DNA from: Jeotgalibacillus sp. ET6
GTDB lineage: Bacteria; Bacillota; Bacilli; Bacillales; Jeotgalibacillaceae
Direction: 5' to 3'
NCBI RefSeq assembly: GCF_029667115.1
Contig: NZ_JARUIU010000008.1
Coordinates: 1-64,000 of the forward strand
DNA length: 64,000 nucleotides
The notes under the pieces were generated by a model. It saw nothing but the letters and a program-made list of their open reading frames with translations, had not been told where the DNA came from and ran no database searches. A program made the position numbers and the translations under genes. Below, one piece after another: positions 1-10,562 of the stretch (within the stretch, counting starts at the first letter, position 1; each line of letters starts with the position of its first letter).

Positions 1-2865
<2,865 letters not shown>

Positions 2866-2869
2866 AAGA

Positions 2870-2907
2870 GCAGGTGTGATCCCGATTTTTCGGGTCATGC
2901 CTGTTTA
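2870..2907 (+). terminator. Hairpin between the two head-domain genes
   Basis: Imperfect stem (CAGG-TGTGAT-CCCGA against TCGGGTCATGCCTG) with a TTTT loop just after the collagen gene. The 3' side is followed only by TTT then AAAA, so it may attenuate or protect the message more than terminate it. The next gene starts 19 bases after it. Confidence 0.5.
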
Positions 2908-2925
2908 AAAGGAAGGAGTGAAAAA

Positions 2926-4125
2926 ATGACAATAATTGAAAATGTAGGTCCGAGCGTCAGTTCACAATTTGACGAACTAAATGTTTCACAACGAACACCC
3001 ATTGTGGAATTAAAATCGGTTTACGGATTGTCTGAATTAAGAGATATTGTGGAGACAACTGGAAGCGGCACAGTAACGAACACATCGGTTGAATATCAAT
3101 TAAGTGTTACAGCTGGTGCTACAGATTCTGCAACATTGGACAGTGCTGAAAGAGGCCGTTACATGCCAGGCTATGCAGGTCAGGCAGGGATAGGAGTCAG
3201 AATTCCTGATCCCCCTGCTGCTACACAGGTATTCGGGTGGGGGTTATTCGATGATCAAAACGGTGCTTACTATGGCCAAAGTGTAGCTGATGGAATCTTT
3301 GTCGCCATTAGGAGAGCTGGATCCGATACAATTATCCCCCAAACCTCCTGGAATGTTGACGAGCTGAACGGTACTGGTCCTAGTGGAATAACCTTAGATC
3401 TATCACTTGGTAATATATTTCAGATCAACTTTACTTGGTATGGATATGGTGTGGTTGAATTTAATATTGTTGTACAAAACCCAGCAACCCTTGCCCAAGA
3501 AGTGGTGACGGTTCATCGCTTTAGACCGGCAAATCAAACGAGTTTTGAGGATCCAAACCTGCCTCTCCGTGCACAAATTGTAAACGGGGGTGCAGCAGAA
3601 GCGAAAAGTATTTTTGTAGGCGGCCGGCAATACAGTATACTAGGAAAATTTGATCCTGAATTTAGGATTACTTCAGAACGAAGGCAGGTTGCTGTTAACA
3701 CGACGGGTGTCCCTGTGATTTCTTTTCAAAGAAAGGCAGTATTTCCAGCCGGTTCAGGCAGATCAAATTCTGTCAGTGTCACACTTGAAGGGATCGATAT
3801 CATTACAAATCAGGATATCTTTTTTCAAGTAAAAGTTGGAGGTACATTAAACACAGCATTTACAAATTTCCCAACTGCAACAACAGCGATTCCAGATGAT
3901 GAAACAGCCTTACTTGTTAATAACACCGCTACTACTATTACTGGGGGAGAAGTTGTATTTCAGGGAGTGGGAGCTAGTGGGAATTCTAACGTGGGCAGAG
4001 AGCTTGCTACCGCTAACCTCCTGGATTTTGAATTACCTGACGATCAAATTGTCTCTTTAGTGGTAGGATCCTTTACCGGCACCCCTACAATTTCTGCGGT
4101 ATTTAGGGTAACGGAAGAATGGTAA
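2926..4125 (+). CDS. Stand-alone paralogue of the collagen-like protein's C-terminal domain
   Basis: The 399-residue product aligns end to end with the C-terminal domain of the preceding collagen-like protein; most residues are identical, for example the shared GRYMPGYAG, [21 protein letters not shown], [18 protein letters not shown] and [17 protein letters not shown] stretches. Both end in RVTEEW. It has no Gly-X-Thr stalk, no signal peptide and no membrane segment. The start ATG follows AAGGAAGGAGTG. The two genes form a tandem duplication in which one copy lost, or never had, the filament. It could co-assemble with the larger protein's head as a heteromer. I do not recognise a named domain family; composition (beta-rich, many T, V, G and N) suggests a jelly-roll-like structural domain, which is inference. 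Confidence 0.85.
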   Translation: MTIIENVGPSVSSQFDELNVSQRTPIVELKSVYGLSELRDIVETTGSGTVTNTSVEYQLSVTAGATDSATLDSAERGRYMPGYAGQAGIGVRIPDPPAATQVFGWGLFDDQNGAYYGQSVADGIFVAIRRAGSDTIIPQTSWNVDELNGTGPSGITLDLSLGNIFQINFTWYGYGVVEFNIVVQNPATLAQEVVTVHRFRPANQTSFEDPNLPLRAQIVNGGAAEAKSIFVGGRQYSILGKFDPEFRITSERRQVAVNTTGVPVISFQRKAVFPAGSGRSNSVSVTLEGIDIITNQDIFFQVKVGGTLNTAFTNFPTATTAIPDDETALLVNNTATTITGGEVVFQGVGASGNSNVGRELATANLLDFELPDDQIVSLVVGSFTGTPTISAVFRVTEEW

Positions 4126-4146
4126 AAAAATTCATCTGAAAAAAAT

Positions 4147-4173
4147 AACTCCCATTAAATTGGGAGTTTTTTT
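4147..4173 (+). terminator. Rho-independent terminator
   Basis: Stem AACTCCCA / TGGGAGTT, loop TTAAAT, then seven or more T. It closes the collagen-like locus, so the glycosyltransferase downstream is a separate transcription unit. Confidence 0.9.
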
Positions 4174-4367
4174 AGTAGTCGGCAATTTAGATCGTTGCAT
4201 TGTTTTTGCTTAGTCTGTAAGCGTGCACAAAACAAAATATAAATACCGAACCTCATTAGATAAATTCCTTAACTACCAAGGTCTAGCCATCGTTTATCTC
4301 TCATAGACATGTAAATAGCGTGTAGAATAGTCAATTTATTGATTTCATTGAAAAAAGGAGAGATTGC

Positions 4368-5474
4368 ATGCCCACAATCAGCCTGTGTATGATGGTCAAG
4401 AATGAGGAAGAAGTATTAGGCCGCTGCTTAGAGTCAGTAAAGGATCTTGTGGATGAGATTATTATAGTAGATACGGGATCGACGGATCGGACGGTTGAGA
4501 TCGCAAAAGAATTTACGGACCGGGTATTTTTCTTTGAGTGGACCGGAAGATTTACAGATGCCAGGAATGAATCCTTTAAGTACGCGACCAAAGAGTATAC
4601 TTTTTACCTGGATGCAGATGATGTGTTACTGGAGGAAGACCGGGAAAAGTTTAAAAAGTTGAAGGAAACACTGGATCCGGCGGTTGATTCTGTGTCCATG
4701 TTTTATAATGCCGGCACAGATGAATTTGGAAATGTTACGCTTCAATATCGCCGCAATCGTCTTGTTAAAACGAGCAGGAATTATAAGTGGGAAGGCGACT
4801 GCCATAATTATTTGAATGTATTCGGTCATATTATAAATTCCGATATAGCGATCACACATAAGAAAATCCGCCATTCAGTAGGCAGGAATTTATCGATTTA
4901 CGATACGAAAATCGAAAATGGGGACGTGTTCAGTCCGCGTGATTATTTTTATTATGGAAATGAATTGAGAGAGAATGGCCATCATCAAAAAGCAATTGAA
5001 AGTTATTCAAAAAATATAGAATTAAAAGAGGGCTGGGTTGAAGATAAAGTATACGCGTGTATTAACAGAGCGGACTGCTACCGGTTTGAAGGAGATACAG
5101 ATAAAGAGCTGGCATCTTTGTTTGAATCGCTGCGGTTTTCTAAGACGCCAAGACCTGAGATGTGCAGCAGGGTAGGGTATAACTTTCAACGAAAAAAGGA
5201 GTACAAGGCAGCTATTTACTGGTATGAATTAGCGACTACAATTGAAAACGACCCGAACAGGTGGAGCTTCAGCTATCCTGCTTATTCAACCTGGTACCCG
5301 CATCTGCAGTTATGTGTGTGTTATTATAATCTGCCTGATTTTGAAAAATCCTATAAACATAATGAACTGGCACGAAAATATCGTCCCAATGATGAACGGG
5401 TTCTTCTCAACAAAGAGCTGCTTGAAAAAAAATTAGGGATAAAAAAAGAAACGAATGCAGAGACCACTTCATGA
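4368..5474 (+). CDS. Family 2 glycosyltransferase with helical-repeat C terminus
   Basis: The N-terminal third is a GT-A fold glycosyltransferase: SLCMMVKNEE at residue 5 onward, VDTGSTDRT at 34-42 (nucleotide binding) and the metal-binding DADD at 82-85. The C-terminal half, from about residue 195, is rich in Y/N/E helices spaced like tetratricopeptide repeats. Soluble, no membrane segment. The ATG follows AAAAAAGGAGAG. The family transfers a sugar from a nucleotide-sugar donor; the acceptor cannot be read from sequence. The position directly after the Thr-rich collagen-like genes suggests that it glycosylates their stalk, as glycosyltransferases next to bclA-type genes do; that link is inference. 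A second enzyme of the same architecture lies at 16814-17842. Confidence 0.85.
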   Translation: MPTISLCMMVKNEEEVLGRCLESVKDLVDEIIIVDTGSTDRTVEIAKEFTDRVFFFEWTGRFTDARNESFKYATKEYTFYLDADDVLLEEDREKFKKLKETLDPAVDSVSMFYNAGTDEFGNVTLQYRRNRLVKTSRNYKWEGDCHNYLNVFGHIINSDIAITHKKIRHSVGRNLSIYDTKIENGDVFSPRDYFYYGNELRENGHHQKAIESYSKNIELKEGWVEDKVYACINRADCYRFEGDTDKELASLFESLRFSKTPRPEMCSRVGYNFQRKKEYKAAIYWYELATTIENDPNRWSFSYPAYSTWYPHLQLCVCYYNLPDFEKSYKHNELARKYRPNDERVLLNKELLEKKLGIKKETNAETTS

Positions 5475-5496
5475 GTTTGAATATTGTCATCATAAG

Positions 5497-5531
5497 AAAA
5501 GTCCGCCTCTTTTTAAGAGCCGGACTTTTTG
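5497..5531. terminator. Bidirectional terminator
   Basis: AAAAGTCCG ... CGGACTTTTT hairpin between convergent genes; A-run on the left and T-run on the right serve both strands. Confidence 0.85.
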
Positions 5532-5535
5532 ATGT

Positions 5536-6528
5536 CTAATGAGTCAAAATTCGTTCAATAGCAGATAATTGGTCTGATGAAAATTCAAGGTTTTCAAGTG
5601 TTTTAACGTTTTCTTCTATTTGACTGACCTTGCTTGCTCCAATTAAGGCAGAGGTTACTCTTCCTTCTCTGAGAACCCACGCAAGCGCCATTTGAGCCAG
5701 ACTTTGTCCGCGGTTTTCAGCCAGTGTATTGAGTTCCTGCACTTTGCTGATCACCTCATCGGTTACTTCATTTTCTCCGAGTGCACCTGTTGACTTGGCA
5801 GCACGCGACTCTGAAGGAACCCCATTTAAATACTTGTTGGTTAAAAGTCCCTGCTGCAATGGACAGAAGGCGATCGAGCCGACCCCATTTTCCTGAAGCA
5901 CATCCTGTACACCGTCCTCAATGGAACGATTCAGCATAGAGTATTTCGGCTGATGGATGAGAAGAGGCGTTCCAAGATCATTTAATATGGAAATAGCTTG
6001 CTTTGTCTGATCCGCGTCATAGCTTGAAATTCCTACATATAATGCCTTACCTTGCCGGACAATCTGATCGAGTGCACCCATTGTTTCTTCCATTGGTGTA
6101 TGTGGATCAGGGCGGTGGGAATAGAAAATATCAACATAATCAAGCCCCATTCTTTTTAAGCTCTGATCAAGACTTGATATAAGATATTTTTTGGATCCCC
6201 ATTCCCCGTAAGGCCCATCCCACATGTGATAGCCTGCTTTGGAAGAAATGACTAATTCGTCGCGATACGTTGAGAAATCTGTTTTTAATAAAGAGCCGAA
6301 CATTTCCTCAGCCGATCCGGGAGGGGGGCCATAGTTATTCGCGAGATCAAAATGAGTAACCCCTAAATCAAACGCTCTTCGCAGCATTGCCCTTCCATTT
6401 TCAAAAGAATCAACTCCGCCAAAATTGTGCCATAATCCAAGTGAAATAGCCGGGAGAAGCAAGCCGGAATTTCCGCACCGATTGTATTTCATTTCACTAT
6501 ACCGATCTTTAGAGGACGTGTATGCCAT
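5536..6528 (-). CDS. Aldo/keto reductase, YghZ/Gpr type
   Basis: A 330-residue NADPH-dependent reductase with the full catalytic tetrad of the family: D61, Y66 (DLANNYGPPPG), K97 (SSKAGY) and H138 (YSHRP). The N terminus (YNRCGNSGLLLPAISLGLW) and the motif NYGPPPGSAEE match the L-glyceraldehyde-3-phosphate reductase / potassium-channel-beta-like branch, which detoxifies reactive aldehydes such as methylglyoxal. Cytosolic, single-gene unit with its own downstream terminator. The ATG follows AAGGAGTTTTACC. The family call is firm; the physiological substrate is not. Confidence 0.88.
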   Translation of the reverse strand: MAYTSSKDRYSEMKYNRCGNSGLLLPAISLGLWHNFGGVDSFENGRAMLRRAFDLGVTHFDLANNYGPPPGSAEEMFGSLLKTDFSTYRDELVISSKAGYHMWDGPYGEWGSKKYLISSLDQSLKRMGLDYVDIFYSHRPDPHTPMEETMGALDQIVRQGKALYVGISSYDADQTKQAISILNDLGTPLLIHQPKYSMLNRSIEDGVQDVLQENGVGSIAFCPLQQGLLTNKYLNGVPSESRAAKSTGALGENEVTDEVISKVQELNTLAENRGQSLAQMALAWVLREGRVTSALIGASKVSQIEENVKTLENLEFSSDQLSAIERILTH

Positions 6529-6687
6529 AGGTAAAACTCCTTTTAGTAGGGATTAAGAAATGAAGATTAAAAAATTAATTGAAACCGCATTCATTCCTTA
6601 ATTTACTAGTTTAATGAATGCAGAAGGAGATGGAAAGCATTTTGACTTTTGTGCTCGGGTTAATAAGGGTAAAATGGCTTTATATAG

Positions 6688-6716
6688 TTGACTAAACATG
6701 GGTATAAAATTTAAAT
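6688..6716 (+). promoter_or_regulatory. Candidate SigA promoter for exoA
   Basis: TTGACT (6688-6693), 17 bp, TTAAAT (6711-6716), ending 31 bp before the exoA start. Confidence 0.4.
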
Positions 6717-6747
6717 CAACTAGATTCAAAGAACAGGGGTCATAGGA

Positions 6748-7503
6748 ATGAAACTTATTTCGTGGAATGTAAATGGCATCAGAGCTTGCGTGAAAAAGGG
6801 TTTTCTGGATTATTTTCAACAGGTGGATGCAGATATTTTTTGTCTGCAGGAAACAAAGGTTCAGCAGGGTCAGATTGAACTGCCGCTTGAGGGATACTGG
6901 CAATACTGGAACTATGCCGTAAAAAAAGGGTATTCGGGAACAGCGGTATTTACGAAAAAAGAGCCATTATCCGTTCAATACGGACTTGGAGAAGAACGGG
7001 AAGAAGAAGGCAGGATTCTTACATTGGAATTTGAGGAGTTTCATTTAATTAATGTTTACACACCAAATTCCAAAAGAGATCTAACAAGACTTCCTTACCG
7101 CTTGGAGTGGGAAGAGCGAATGAGACTATACATTTTAGAGCTGGAACAGGTGAAGCCCGTTATTTTGTGTGGAGATCTTAATGTGGCCCATCAGGAAATC
7201 GATTTGAAAAATGCAAAGCCAAATCGGGGGAACTCCGGATTTACAATAGAAGAAAGAGGGAAAATGACGAAGCTTCTTAATGAAGGCTTTATCGATTCTT
7301 TTCGCTATTTTTATCCCGAGCTTGAAGGGGCGTACAGCTGGTGGTCATATATGAGCAAGGTAAGAGAACGGAATATTGGATGGAGAATCGACTATTTTAT
7401 CGTTTCTCAAAAGCTTGAACCTAAACTGATGGATGCAGCTATTCACCCTTACGTTCTTGGTAGTGATCACTGTCCGGTGCAATTGGAGTTGCAGAGTACA
7501 TAA
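6748..7503 (+). CDS. exoA: Exodeoxyribonuclease III (AP endonuclease)
   Basis: 251 residues, the usual length for Bacillus ExoA. Family motifs are in order: MKLISWNVNGIRA (N7), LQETK (E35, metal ligand), VYTPN, CGDLNVAH (active-site D and N) and the C-terminal GSDHCPV (catalytic D-H). The enzyme cuts DNA at abasic sites and trims 3' blocking groups in base-excision repair. In B. subtilis exoA contributes to repair in germinating spores. It is followed 75 bases later by nnrD on the same strand with no terminator between, so the two may be co-transcribed. Confidence 0.95.
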   Translation: MKLISWNVNGIRACVKKGFLDYFQQVDADIFCLQETKVQQGQIELPLEGYWQYWNYAVKKGYSGTAVFTKKEPLSVQYGLGEEREEEGRILTLEFEEFHLINVYTPNSKRDLTRLPYRLEWEERMRLYILELEQVKPVILCGDLNVAHQEIDLKNAKPNRGNSGFTIEERGKMTKLLNEGFIDSFRYFYPELEGAYSWWSYMSKVRERNIGWRIDYFIVSQKLEPKLMDAAIHPYVLGSDHCPVQLELQST

Positions 7504-7578
7504 GCCTGTAAACCATTTCTATCTTGTTTATCCAATTTAAAAAGAAGGAAAAGAAAGGATAATATGGAGGTGGCAGAA

Positions 7579-8424
7579 ATGACTGAACAAAATGAGCCGA
7601 GAGTGTGGACAAAGGAAAAAGCAAAAATCACCTTGCCTGTCAGAAAAAATTCGGGACATAAAGGAACCTACGGCACCGGTCTTTTGCTCGCCGGAAGCAA
7701 TGATATGCCAGGAGCCGCATTGCTTTCCGGGATAGGTGCGCTGAGGAGTGGAATTGGAAAGCTCGTTATTGGAACGGAAAAGGAAGTGGTGGCTCATGCC
7801 GTTTCCACGATCCCGGAAGCGACGTATTTATCTGATGGACTGAATAAAGTGGGAAATGGTTCAGCAGAACTTCAGGAATATAAAGCAATTGCAGCAGGGC
7901 CGGGGCTTGAACCCGATGATGCTGTAGAAAAAGCGGTTCAAATGCTTCTGAAGACTTCCTGTCCGGTGGTGCTCGATGCCGGCGCTTTGTCCCAGCGGTC
8001 CTATGAAAAGCGTGACGCTCCTACAATTTTGACCCCTCACCCCGGCGAATTCTCAAGGATAACAGGATTAGAGATAAAAGAAATTCAGGATAACCGGGCT
8101 AAGACTGCTTCAGAATGGGCAGCAAAGTGGGACGTTACAATTGTTCTGAAAGGAAATGAAACAGTCATTGCTTTTCCAGACGGAGAAACCTGGATTAACC
8201 CTACAGGAGACGGTGCTCTTGCAAAAGGGGGAACTGGCGATACACTGACTGGGATTATGCTTGGAATGCTTTGCTGTCATGAGAATTGGCGGCATGCAGT
8301 GTTAAACGCGGTTCATCTTCATGGCGCCTGTGCCAAGAAATGGACACTGACACGTTCTGCTCATACATTACTGGCTCACGAAATCAGCGGTCTGCTTCCG
8401 GAAGTATGGAAGAGCTACGAATAG
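7579..8424 (+). CDS. nnrD: ADP-dependent (S)-NAD(P)H-hydrate dehydratase
   Basis: Ribokinase-like repair enzyme of about 281 residues that converts hydrated NAD(P)H back to the active cofactor at the cost of ADP. Motifs: GHKGTYGTGLLLAGS near the N terminus (substrate loop), AAGPGL, LDAGAL, LTPHPGEFSR and the nucleotide-binding GDGALAKGGTGDTLTG. I place the start at ATG 7579 because GGAGGT (7566-7571) sits 7 bases in front of it; an in-frame ATG at 7564 would lie on that site and adds only five residues. This is the stand-alone dehydratase (B. subtilis YxkO type) without a fused epimerase domain; no epimerase gene is in the window. Confidence 0.92.
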   Translation: MTEQNEPRVWTKEKAKITLPVRKNSGHKGTYGTGLLLAGSNDMPGAALLSGIGALRSGIGKLVIGTEKEVVAHAVSTIPEATYLSDGLNKVGNGSAELQEYKAIAAGPGLEPDDAVEKAVQMLLKTSCPVVLDAGALSQRSYEKRDAPTILTPHPGEFSRITGLEIKEIQDNRAKTASEWAAKWDVTIVLKGNETVIAFPDGETWINPTGDGALAKGGTGDTLTGIMLGMLCCHENWRHAVLNAVHLHGACAKKWTLTRSAHTLLAHEISGLLPEVWKSYE

Positions 8425-8437
8425 CGAGTATGAACAT

Positions 8438-8468
8438 GCGCTGAGAAGATTCTTCTCAGCGTTCTTTT
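8438..8468 (+). terminator. Terminator after nnrD
   Basis: CGCTGAGAAG / TTCTCAGCG stem followed by TTCTTTT; isolates nnrD from the DoxX promoter region. Confidence 0.8.
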
Positions 8469-8491
8469 AGGAAAGAGAAGTTGTTTCTAAT

Positions 8492-8509
8492 TTGTGAAAC
8501 ATTTCACAA
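8492..8509. promoter_or_regulatory. Palindromic operator 1 (Rex- or FNR/CRP-like)
   Basis: TTGTGAAACATTTCACAA is an exact inverted repeat, TTGTGAA-N4-TTCACAA. It matches the Bacillus Rex (NADH-sensing repressor) consensus as I know it, and also the TGTGA-N6-TCACA pattern of CRP/FNR proteins. First of three in front of the DoxX gene. Confidence 0.65.
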
Positions 8510-8530
8510 TTGAGTTGTATTTTCTGACAG

Positions 8531-8559
8531 TTGAGAATAAAATAAAAGTAACAAATACT
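8531..8559 (+). promoter_or_regulatory. Candidate SigA promoter of the DoxX gene
   Basis: TTGAGA (8531-8536), 17 bp, AATACT (8554-8559). The predicted start of transcription, near 8566, falls inside operator 2, so a bound repressor would block initiation. Confidence 0.45.
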
Positions 8560-8576
8560 TGTGAAGCGTTTCACAT
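8559..8576. promoter_or_regulatory. Palindromic operator 2 (Rex- or FNR/CRP-like)
   Basis: TTGTGAAGCGTTTCACAT: one mismatch from the perfect palindrome of operator 1; centre 67 bp downstream of it. It overlaps the end of the predicted -10 element and the start point. Confidence 0.65.
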
Positions 8577-8595
8577 AAACAAACCTGCACCATAT

Positions 8596-8613
8596 ATGTG
8601 AAAAATTTCACAT
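8596..8613. promoter_or_regulatory. Palindromic operator 3 (Rex- or FNR/CRP-like)
   Basis: ATGTGAAAAATTTCACAT: perfect inverted repeat with A/T in place of the outermost T/A; centre 37 bp after operator 2 and just upstream of the ribosome-binding site (AAAGGAG, from 8617). Confidence 0.65.
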
Positions 8614-8631
8614 GATAAAGGAGAGAGTACC

Positions 8632-9129
8632 ATGAAAGAAAAATGGTGGAATGGAAAAGCAGCAGCCTTTTTGTGGACAGTTCTTCGGGTATGGTTGGGG
8701 ATTCAATGGCTTGAAGCAGGTTGGGGGAAAGTAACAGGCGGGTTTGATGCCAATGGGTATTTACAGGGAGCAATCGCAAAAGCTGGAGGAGAAGCACCTA
8801 TTGTAGCTGGCTGGTACGCCGCATTTCTTGAACATGTTGCGCTTCCAAATGTAGCGATCTTTAACATCTTAATTCCATGGGGAGAATTGTTTGTCGGGTT
8901 AGGTTTAATTGCTGGTTTACTAACCGTTCCGGCTCTTGCGGCAGGTGCTTTCATGAATGTGAATTTTCTGCTTGCAGGCACCATCAGCACCAACCCGGTT
9001 TTACTGACAGCAGCAGTGATATTGCTTCTTGCAGGATATAGTGCACAGCGATTTGGTCTTGACCACTGGGCGATTCCGGCAGCAAAGAAAAAGGTGCAAA
9101 AACGCAGGATGAAAGAAGCCCATGCGTAA
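8632..9129 (+). CDS. DoxX family membrane protein
   Basis: 165 residues with about four hydrophobic segments (near residues 12-30, 55-85, 88-108 and 112-135) and the DoxX-type start RVWLGIQWLEAGWGKV followed by a conserved GELFVGLGLIAGLL segment. DoxX proteins sit in the cytoplasmic membrane; the founding members are subunits of a thiosulfate:quinone oxidoreductase and others act in thiol or quinone stress. The basic C terminus (KKKVQKRRMKEAHA) lies on the cytoplasmic side. The striking feature is upstream: three near-identical palindromes suggest control by cellular redox state or oxygen. Single-gene unit with a strong terminator. Exact biochemical role unknown. Confidence 0.85.
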   Translation: MKEKWWNGKAAAFLWTVLRVWLGIQWLEAGWGKVTGGFDANGYLQGAIAKAGGEAPIVAGWYAAFLEHVALPNVAIFNILIPWGELFVGLGLIAGLLTVPALAAGAFMNVNFLLAGTISTNPVLLTAAVILLLAGYSAQRFGLDHWAIPAAKKKVQKRRMKEAHA

Positions 9130-9141
9130 AGGACAGCATAT

Positions 9142-9181
9142 AAAAAACCTCCCCCTTGTAATAGAAGGAGGAGGTTTTTTA
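9142..9181. terminator. Bidirectional terminator
   Basis: AAAAAACCTCCCCCTT ... AAGGAGGAGGTTTTTT hairpin between the convergent DoxX and YjiH genes. Confidence 0.9.
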
Positions 9182-9194
9182 GGCTGAACCTTTT

Positions 9195-10559
9195 TTATAC
9201 AAACAGATGGGCAAAAAGTACAATAATGGGCATTGTAATGATGGTGCGCAAAGTGAAAATGAGAACAAGCTCATAAAATTTCACAGGAATATTTGAGCGT
9301 AGGATTAAAATACCTATCTCAGACATATAGATGAGCTGGGTTAACGAGATTCCTGCAATCACAAATCTTGTCAGTTCGCTTTCAATACCGCTGCCTAAAA
9401 CTGCCGGGAGAAACATATCTGCAAAACCAACTAGTATCGTCGGTGCAGCAGCGGATGCTTCAGGCAGGCCGAAAAGGGTCAATACAGGAATTAATGGATA
9501 AGATATAAGTTCAAATAAAGGCGTATAGGTTGCGATGATTAATGCAAGTGTACCTAATGTCATGACGAGCGGAATTAATCCAAGCCAGATATCTAGTACG
9601 GTATGAATTCCTTTAGCTGCAAGCTGTTTGGGACCTTCCACCCGGCTCGCTTTCTTTTTGGCTTCCTGAAAGCCCCATGAAAAAAGAGAAACACCTTCAG
9701 GTACTGTATCGTCAATTTTCTTTCCCACCGGTTCATAATACGTATCGGGTTTTCGGGAAAGCGGGGGAATCCTTGGCATGATGATGGCAGCCACAATTGA
9801 AGCAGCTGAAACGGCCACATAGAAAGGGAAGAATAAATCACCGATGCCAATGACGTTTGCAACAACTAAACTGAATGCAACAGATGCAACTGAGAAGGTG
9901 GTCGCGATAACGGCTGCTTCTCTTTTTGTATAATAGCCTTCATCATACTGCTTCATCGTAACTAATACACCAACAGGCGCCGCGCCCATCCATGAAGCCA
10001 TGCAGTCAATGGACGACCGTCCCGGCAGTGTAAAAACAGGACGCATCACTTTGTTTAACAGACTTCCTATGAATTCCATTAACCCGAATTCCACTAAAAG
10101 GGGAAGTAAAATGCCTGCAAATAAAAACCAGGTTAGCAGCACAGGAGCCAGGTCATACAAAACCACGCCTCCCGTATCTCTTGAAGAAATGGCAAGAGGA
10201 CCTATTTCAAAATAAGCCATCAAGCCAATGATAAATCCAATCACGCGGACAATGAGACCGAAAATATTGGTGACAAATAAACTGCTTAAGAAAAGAGACT
10301 TTTGAACAAATTCCGGTTTTACAGCTGTAGCAGCGAGACTGATCACTGCTGATAACCCAAGAAGTACTAAAATAAATGCAGGAATCCAGTCTCCAAAAGC
10401 GGATTGAATAGATGAAGCAAGAATTCCGACGCCGATCGTAATTTCTCCGTTATAACGGACAGGCACTAAAAATAACAGTGCACCGATTAAAGAAGGAATG
10501 AGAAATTTCCACGCAGCTGAAGGTGAAATGGAACTGTCTTCCTTTTGTATAGTGGACAT
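9195..10559 (-). CDS. YjiH family membrane protein (nucleoside-recognition/GATE domain)
   Basis: 454 residues with about ten to eleven hydrophobic segments over the whole length. The central motif (GRSSIDCMASWMGAAPVGVL, about residues 180-199) and the C-terminal segment (LVGFADMFLPAVLGSGIESELTRFVIAGISLTQLIYMSEIG) match the YjiH branch of GATE-domain transporters. Transport substrate not established. The ATG follows AAGGAGGAATAACTG. It is the last gene of an operon regulator-aminotransferase-yjiH; its start is 3 bases from the aminotransferase stop, so co-translation is likely. Context suggests export or import of an amino-group compound handled by the aminotransferase (inference). Confidence 0.85.
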   Translation of the reverse strand: MSTIQKEDSSISPSAAWKFLIPSLIGALLFLVPVRYNGEITIGVGILASSIQSAFGDWIPAFILVLLGLSAVISLAATAVKPEFVQKSLFLSSLFVTNIFGLIVRVIGFIIGLMAYFEIGPLAISSRDTGGVVLYDLAPVLLTWFLFAGILLPLLVEFGLMEFIGSLLNKVMRPVFTLPGRSSIDCMASWMGAAPVGVLVTMKQYDEGYYTKREAAVIATTFSVASVAFSLVVANVIGIGDLFFPFYVAVSAASIVAAIIMPRIPPLSRKPDTYYEPVGKKIDDTVPEGVSLFSWGFQEAKKKASRVEGPKQLAAKGIHTVLDIWLGLIPLVMTLGTLALIIATYTPLFELISYPLIPVLTLFGLPEASAAAPTILVGFADMFLPAVLGSGIESELTRFVIAGISLTQLIYMSEIGILILRSNIPVKFYELVLIFTLRTIITMPIIVLFAHLFV

Positions 10560-10562
10560 CAG

